The notes under the pieces are model-generated. The model did no database searches, was not told the DNA's origin, and saw only the letters and a list, made by a program, of their open reading frames with translations. 64,000 nt of DNA. It comes from Cunninghamia lanceolata. Its lineage: Eukaryota > Streptophyta > Pinopsida > Cupressales > Cupressaceae. This document shows positions 57,461 through 64,000 of this stretch, in pieces. The position numbers and the translations under genes were made by a program. The first letter of the stretch is position 1. Every line of letters starts with the position of its first letter. Location of the stretch: NCBI GenBank assembly GCA_027924645.1, contig BSBN01000187.1, positions 13,162,001 to 13,226,000 on the forward strand, in the 5' to 3' direction.

Positions 57461-60032
57461 TCAAGAATTAAACCAGCACAGGAAGAGATAGAAGCTAAGA
57501 ATAAAAAGAAAGCAGTGGCTATGAGGGAACTTTGTGAGAAGAGGAAATTAGACACGATAAATGAAGACATACCAATTGAAGAGGAACCACAACCATCACA
57601 AAGAGATATGGTATTGGTAGCACAAAGAGAACGAATGCAAAAACTTCGTGGTACGAGAGATTTGAATACCATAGTTGGAGACACGTCCTCTACCACAAGT
57701 CAACATGTAGGGACACAATATACCACATCTCAAGTTGAGAGTACATCATCACTCACATGTGATGAAGGAGGTATGCCATCGTTCCCACCTCAACCTCAAG
57801 GTATGTCATCTATTCCATCTTCGATCGAAGGTATGACATCTATCCCATCTCATTTAAATATTAATGAAATTCCTAATGTTGAGATGAATTCACCTAACTT
57901 AACACCACCTAGAATTTTGCATAGAAAGCCAAAGTATTTGATTGATATTGATGAGAATATTTTGCAGCCAATGGAAGGTAAGATGCCAAAATGCACTTGT
58001 AGTAGATATGCTCATAAGATTTGGAGATTGTTCTTTGAAAAGTTAAATTAGACTGCAAGATGTCAACTATTCATTGAAATGATGCGAAGTATAAAGTATA
58101 GGTCCATCATGAAGATTCTTGGGTTGAGAACATTAGAGGCTTCAAGTGAAAAATCTATTGTCAAGAATCTAATGAGTGCGTATGAGAGTGTGGGTAACAC
58201 CTCATGCACAAAAGATAGTAATGCAACACAGCGTGTGATTACATCGACTATAGTAAGTAGTCAAATGAGGAAAGCTCGTCTCATTAGAAAGACAAGTCAA
58301 GAATTGAGAATTAATAGAAAAACTTTATCAAGAGCCATTGGAAGATGCCAAAGAATTGAGGACACTAATGCCAATGAATTATGGGCGTTCTCGGGGAGAC
58401 TACCACGAAAAGATAAACCAATTGTTGAAGCATTGAGATCACTAATTGAACACTTTTGGAAGAATTACACAAGGGTATCTCCGACTCAAAGGGATGTGGT
58501 AAGAAGGAGAATCGGTAGTTAGAACCATGAGCCACATCCAAAGCATTTTTTGGATGAGACTCAAACACAGTTTTATGGTAAATTTCTAGAGAAGTATCCT
58601 CAAATTAAAATTTGTCAAAGATATTTTGAAATGCTAAAACCTTTCTATGTTAAGATAAATCACATACGCACTACTTGTTGTTGTATATTACATATTGAAT
58701 TTTTTAACCATTTCGATGCTTATAGGTCTATATGTTTAGATATGCATACTAACAATGATTTGCAGGGTTGTGCCATATGTGCCCCACCAACATCTTTAAG
58801 AGACTTCATATCAAGAATTTTATGTGAAAGAGAGGAAGGTCAAATATTCTACAAGAAATTATGCTTGGATGGCACATGTCATTGTTGCGGTGGTTTACAA
58901 CATTTGCCAATATGTGAACCTATGGAAAGAACAAATGCGGTTGGAAACGAACTAGTAGAGTTTGGCAAGTATAAAACAGTGGCATACAATACAAAAGATG
59001 GTAAAAAAGCAAAGAGGTGTGAATTGGTAATTGAAAAGATTCTAGTGTATCAATTTATGCCTATATTTCGTGACAACATAGTGTATGAGTATGCAAGACA
59101 TACCCATAGAGCTCGATGGTTGGACTTGCAATTCAAGTTATGCAAGGACACATTTCCGGTTGGTAGCATTGTTTCAGTCGTTGAATTTGCAGAGAACTAT
59201 AGTCTATAGCCACATCGTGAGGTGCAATCACAATATTACAACTCCACACATGTTTCTATATTTGTGCACATCGCATTCATTCATGTGAATGATAGTACAA
59301 AGGATGACAGAAAGATCATAAGGGAGTATAATTTCTATATTAGTGATGATCACACGCATTCTACAGAGTTTGTGCAAGGTTTCTTTCAGGTGTTCTACAA
59401 TGATTTGGCTAGAAGGGGCATATCGTTCAGTCAACATATCATATGGTTGGATAACTATGCGTCACAATTCAAGAACTCATAGAATTTCTATTGGCTGAGT
59501 AGGAGGCATAATTTTATAGGTATTCAGCATATGTAGAACTTTTGTGAGGCTAGGCATGGAAAAGGGGAGCATGATAGTGCAGGAGCATGTATCAAAAGAG
59601 CCATAGCAAGAGAAGAGTTAAAGTATAAAGACAATGCAAAGTTGACAGATGCAAAATTGATTATCAAGTGGTGTAATGCTTCCATGGGTCCAGGTAATGA
59701 AGGTAAGTCTTCAGTTCGTAGATTTTTTTGGTTGATAGATGATACTAACATTGCACCATATGAGGACTATTGTACACTAATACGATCAAATGAGATGCAC
59801 TCTTCCAGAAGCTCAATTGCAGGTTCATGGAGTATCCATACACGAAAGATGTCATGCTTTTGTTCTTCCTAGACAATTCAAGTCTGGGATGAGTGAGTCA
59901 AAGGAGTGGGTTGATGAATGGCAGTTAAGTTATCTTACCCACTTGACACGTATCGACCCCCGATGGCATTGGAACTAACACAGATGGAATCATCAGTTGA
60001 CTTTGACCACATATCAGATTTAGTTCAACTAG
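57461..60032 (+). pseudogene. DDE-type transposase gene, main exon (decayed)
   Basis: One frame runs from about 57461 to 59790 with TAGs at 58049, 58520, 59207, 59480 and 59534, then a small frameshift near 59795. The N-terminal third is low-complexity (MPSFPPQPQGM, SIPSSIEGMTSIPS). A helical part follows, then Cys pairs CAIC and CHCCGG that could bind zinc. The catalytic region reads SVVEFAENYS (about 59175-59206), IIWLDNYASQFKNS (59437-59479) and ARHGKGEHDSAGACIKR (about 59549-59599). This order matches a family of unannotated eukaryotic transposase-like proteins with FAENYS, SDGAASQYKN and HGKG motifs, which I know from animals. The middle acidic residue is kept as LDN instead of SDG. Assignment is from motif memory. 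Confidence 0.6.
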
Positions 60033-60154
60033 GTAATATAGGGCATGTATATGCATCTAATTTCATCTAGTTCAACTAGGTAATGTCATCTTACTTTGTA
60101 GTGCTTTTGTAATGTTGACTAATTTCATCTAATGTGCTACACATATCAATGTAG
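60033..60154 (+). other. Intron of the transposase gene
   Basis: Inferred GT (60033) to AG (60154) intron of 122 bp. Joining the sides gives an unbroken frame through HISDLVQL into GHVYAVIADED. The segment GGCATGTATATGCA occurs both near its start and at the acceptor, suggesting a local duplication. Confidence 0.55.
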
Positions 60155-60540
60155 GGCATGTATATGCAGTTATTGCAGATGAAGATAATGAAGAGGGAAC
60201 AAATTATTACTTATGTCATTATGTTGAGGCCAAAAATAAATTGGAGGCCCTTGTTACAGATGGAGAAAACATCGAATACCCTACAGGCTCAATGGTTATT
60301 ACTAGAACATGGCTTAGAAGGTACCCACATAAGAGTGTTAATATTTGGCTGTTTCAAAACTTTGACATGCATCAGAAGATTCTTCATTACTCAAACCTTG
60401 TTGTGGCATCCAATGTTCATTTGATAAAGTATTGGGGTAGCCCTTTGAACAAAATTGTGTGGAAGGTGCGTGAGTCTGACCATGAAGCAATACTTGACAC
60501 AATAAAGAGTAGAGCAGACTCGGATGGTTCATTGGATTAA
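60155..60540 (+). pseudogene. Transposase gene, last exon
   Basis: 128 open codons from GHVYAVIADED to a TAA at 60538-60540, with no stop inside. Landmarks are YYLCHYVEAKNKLEALVTD, TWLRRYPHKSVNIWLFQ and VWKVRESDHEAILDTIKSR. It has the look of a small beta-rich C-terminal domain and I do not recognise it. Confidence 0.5.
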
Positions 60541-61292
60541 TTTGTAAGTATTCACATTGATTTTGTAAAGTCATGTTACATTGAGTTGTAAGTATGCACA
60601 TTAATTTGTAAGGTTTGTCTTTTTTTTTATTTCCTCCTGCATTTTTACACATATACACATTTTTACATCATCATGTTATGCATTTTTGGTGTCCTGCTCC
60701 TGATGCGACCAAACTCATAACTCACCCTACTTCCTCTAGACACCATTTGATGATCTCTCCAACACTCTGGATCCAGGGTGTCCAATCATGATGATGACCT
60801 ATATACCATTCTCCCAAGGCGCTCATAATGAATGAAAAGAAGACCAAGGGTGCCCAAGCTTAATAAACTTATTTCTTTCAATTTTGATGATCCAAACTCT
60901 TACAAAATGACATCCACTTTCATGCCTTTAGATCTTCCTTCACATACAGGGTACCAAATCAAGTTGAAAAATATACATAAGGGCGCCAAAATGGATGAAA
61001 GGAGACATGAAATGCGCCTTAGGACTCCATGCTAAGGTTTGAGCCATTAAAGTCTCTTGATAGTAGGCACTCATGATGATGAAACTTAGAGTTTTTTCCT
61101 TTCCTAGGTGCTCATCTAAGATGTTTGAATGATAAGGAGCACCTAGACCTTTATAATGTACATTGGGCACCAAAATCAAGGTGATTTTAAGTCACTTTGA
61201 GTCATTTGGGGTCAGTTTGAGTCTTTGAGTCATGTTACAAAAAAGTGTCAATGCTGTCAAGTTGCATAAAGCAACTTTTACATTTTTGGCGT
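60541..61292. other. 3' flank of the transposase gene
   Basis: A T-rich stretch (60600-60640) is followed by DNA rich in GGTGCC/GGCGCC-like words. CATTTTTGGTGTCCTGCTCC at about 60681-60700, continuing into TGATGCGACCAAACT, recurs at 61281 as the start of the tandem repeat below. Confidence 0.5.
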
Positions 61293-62350
61293 CCTGCTCC
61301 TGATGCGACCAAACTGATAGTTCCAACGCATCCAAATGGGTATGTTTAGGCTAGGCATGGTTCTTTTTTTCACCCAAACATGTCGAAATAGTCTGAGCTA
61401 CATTGTGCCGACGATATCTCTGAAGAGTCCAAAGTGCAAAAAGGCAGAAATCTTTGATGAGATGTTACTCAAAAACCATGTGACTTAGAAATATTCTGTT
61501 TGAGGCAACGTGATCATGTAGAGTACCTTTACAATAACCTCTCTCAATTTTTTATATCTTTGAGGCATTTGCCCATGGTGAAAGGTTTTTTGCTACCCTA
61601 AAAATCGTCAAGAGGCAGTGTAAAGTTGCAAAGGGGTGTAACTTTCATCCTGCTCCTGATGCGACCAAAATGACTATTCCAACATGTCTAGATGGGTACA
61701 TTTACGCTAGGCATGGTCCTATTTTTCACCCAAACACATTGAAATAGTCTGAGCTACATTGTACCGATGATATCCCTGAAGAGTCCAAAGTGCAAAAAGG
61801 TAGCAATCTTTGACGAGATGTTACTTGAAAACTGTGTCACTTAGAAACATTCCTTTTAAGGCAATACGATCACATAGAGTGCCTCTACAATAACCTCTCT
61901 CAGTTTTTTATATCTCTGAGACATTTTCCCATGGTCAAAGGTTTTCGGCTACCCCAAAAATTGTCAGAAGGAGCCAGTGTAAAGTTGCAAAGGGGTGTAA
62001 CTTTCGTCTTGCTCCTGATGTGACCAAAATGACTATTCCAACACATCTGGATGGGTACATTTACACTAGGCATGGCCTTTTTTTTCACCCAAACATGTCG
62101 AAATAGTCTGAGCTACATTGTACCGACGATATCCCTGAAGAGTCCAAAGTACGAAAAGGCAGAAATCTTTGACAAGATGTTACTTGAAAACCGTGTCACT
62201 TAGAAATATTTCATCTGAGGCAACGCGATCACGTAGAGTGCCTCTACAATAACCTCTCTCAGTTTTTTATATCTCTGAGGTGTTTTCCCAGGGTCAAAGG
62301 TTTTTTGCTACCCCAAAAATTGTCAGAAGGAGGCAGTGTAAAGTTGCAAA
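61293..62350 (+). repeat. Three-copy tandem repeat, ~357-bp unit
   Basis: Units start with CCTGCTCCTGATGCGACCAA at 61293, CCTGCTCCTGATGCGACCAA at 61649 and CTTGCTCCTGATGTGACCAA at 62008 (periods 356 and 359). Each contains GTCTGAGCTACATTGT, CCTGAAGAGTCCAAAGT-like words and TAAAGTTGCAAAGG. Copies two and three are closer to each other than to copy one. Confidence 0.88.
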
Positions 62351-64000
62351 GCATTGCTAAGAAATCCTTAATACTCAAACACTCCAATGAACTAAAGCAA
62401 CTTCTTCTTAGGTGCAAATGTAAGGGTACACAAGGGGAAAATGGCACCTAGATGACTTAGTGCATTTCTATGACTTCATTCACATGTTTAAATGTTTGAA
62501 AAACTCTCCTTTACTAAGTGCTTGTCCTCATGTCAATGTTAAGCTTTATACCTCCTAGGTGCTCAATTAGGTGATGTCATTAGATACAACTTACCCTTAG
62601 GTGCCAATGTAGCTTCTTCAATCCATCACACTTCTAGGTGCTCAAATTTGAGGTCTTGGACTTGTATCTTATTCCTAGGCGCAATTGGATGATCTTCCTA
62701 GATCTAGGCACTCATGATGGTGGGAAATTACATGACGGGGTGCCTAAGTCTAATTTGACTTTGTATTTGATATTGTCTTTTCCTCTTAGGCGCCAATTAA
62801 TGAGTTCACTAGATGCAATTTCTCCTGGACTTGAAGATTGTGAAAGAACTTGAAGCTTGGATGGATGTCTTCGATTGTTCGATGAAGAAGTGTTCCAACT
62901 TGAAAGGTCCTTTGAAGTGTAGATATTGATGATAACACTTTCCCTTATATGTGAAGTAGATAACTCTCTTGCATGAATGAATGTGAAAGGCTCCTTTGGA
63001 GCAGCTACATGATGACTCTAGGTGACTCCAAGCTCTTGCTCCTACCTTTTCCTTCAATCTTCCTACAATACAAACCAAGAAACACATCAATCCTCATGAT
63101 AAACATTTTATAACACAAAGGAATCCTCTTTAAACATGGAATAATCTTACTACAAATCTAGGCACATATATAGGTAAAAAGAAGAGCAAAGGGCACCTAA
63201 CACAAGTTGGTCCATATTTATCACTTTAAATGATTTCAAACAATTGTAATGGCTTAAAGAGGTCAATCTCCCTTAGGAGATTCATTTAAAAGGTTTCTTT
63301 CAATGCAATTTCTCCCTTAGGCCCCAGAATGGGTTTGTACTGATGGAAAGTGCACCTAGATTTAAATGTCTTTATACTTGCAATTTTGCAATTCTAAATG
63401 ATGAGACATGTCTTAGAATGAATTCTATCTTTCAAGCGCTCACTCCAAAAGGTCATCTCATGCAATTTCACCCAAGGCACTCATTGAGGTGTTCTCAGAG
63501 GCTAAAGAGTGCCTAACTCAATTGCCTTTATCTTTATCATTTTTGTGCTTTCAATAATTGAAAATGACCTAGAGTGATCCTTTCTCTCAAGGCACTCACT
63601 TATTGATATGAAATTTAAAATAGTATTCTGATTCCTGACATCTGCCATAGGGCAGAGGTTTTTATAGACAACTTTAAGGATCCATTGTAGACATTGGGGA
63701 ATCACAAACCTTGTTGTGGTAGAGAGTTTCAAAGTAGCTTTTGGAACTCTTTTCTATTAGGCATTGTTGTTGTTACTCTTCTTTCTTGCTATGGAGGAAG
63801 TCTGAAACGGTTCTTATCAGGTGTTACAACATTGACACATGAGGCTATTCAAATATTGCTCTTTACAGAATTTTAGAGAAGGAACTAGTCCATATTGTTG
63901 TTGAGGAGTCAATTGATTGTGAAGATGGTGGAAAGAGGATCATATGAGAAATGTCTCCTTATGAGGCTAATTCTACCATAGCAGACTTGACTAAAATATG
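62351..64000. other. Word-rich noncoding DNA
   Basis: No gene recognised. Words like TAGGCGCCAATT, TAGGTGCTCAA, TAGGCACTCATGATG and AAGGCACTCACT recur every 50-120 bp to about 63620, on a background of ordinary complexity. The last 350 bp show nothing identifiable. Confidence 0.5.

Overview
This window looks like repeat-dominated nuclear DNA of a seed plant, most likely a gymnosperm. It is AT-rich and almost entirely built of nested, decayed LTR retrotransposons. It also carries arrays of degenerate TTTAGGG (plant-type telomere) units and a plant PPR gene fragment. The species cannot be fixed from sequence alone. I see no intact host gene, rRNA gene, tRNA gene or CRISPR array.

Layout. (1) 0.7-24.1 kb: a decayed coding sequence of unknown function (about 680-1748 and 22922-24062) is split by a chromodomain-type Ty3/gypsy element, A (1749-22916, + strand, TSD gaagg). 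A is itself broken by two Ty1/copia elements on the - strand: B (2076-9626, TSD aagga, inside A's 5' LTR) and C (13445-20564, TSD gaaac, between A's RNase H and integrase). B's 5' LTR was later hit by a 350-bp TRIM/SMART-type miniature LTR element (8342-8691, TSD cttct). (2) 24.1-34.6 kb: AT-rich low-information DNA with a decayed multi-exon gene (about 30.1-31.7 kb), a tandemly duplicated PPR pseudogene (32.0-33.3 kb, - strand), a 172-bp foldback element, and three of four copies of a palindrome family with core GAGCGYGTTATAACGYGCTC. (3) 34.6-56.6 kb: a degenerate telomere-type array with a higher-order period of about 450 bp, split by copia element D (36028-55045, + strand, TSD gttta). D is split inside its reverse transcriptase region by a young 12-kb Ty3/gypsy element, E (40073-52067, - strand, TSD gaacc). 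(4) 56.6-64 kb: a fourth palindrome, a decayed two-exon DDE-type transposase gene of a poorly annotated family (57461-60540), a three-copy 357-bp tandem repeat, and a stretch rich in a short GGCGC-like word.

The most unusual object is element E. Its gag, protease and pol share one reading frame with exactly two stop codons, each at a domain boundary. An archaeal-type RNase H with all four catalytic acidic residues lies before the reverse transcriptase instead of after it. The RNase H that normally follows the reverse transcriptase is still recognisable but has lost its catalytic residues. Its two 2,595-bp LTRs differ at only about 15 positions by eye. They carry three perfect TGACGTCA (bZIP-type) palindromes each and a strong bias to CATCATCATGATG words. 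Relative insertion order read from the nesting: unknown unit, then A, then B and C, then TRIM (after B); separately, telomere-type array, then D, then E.
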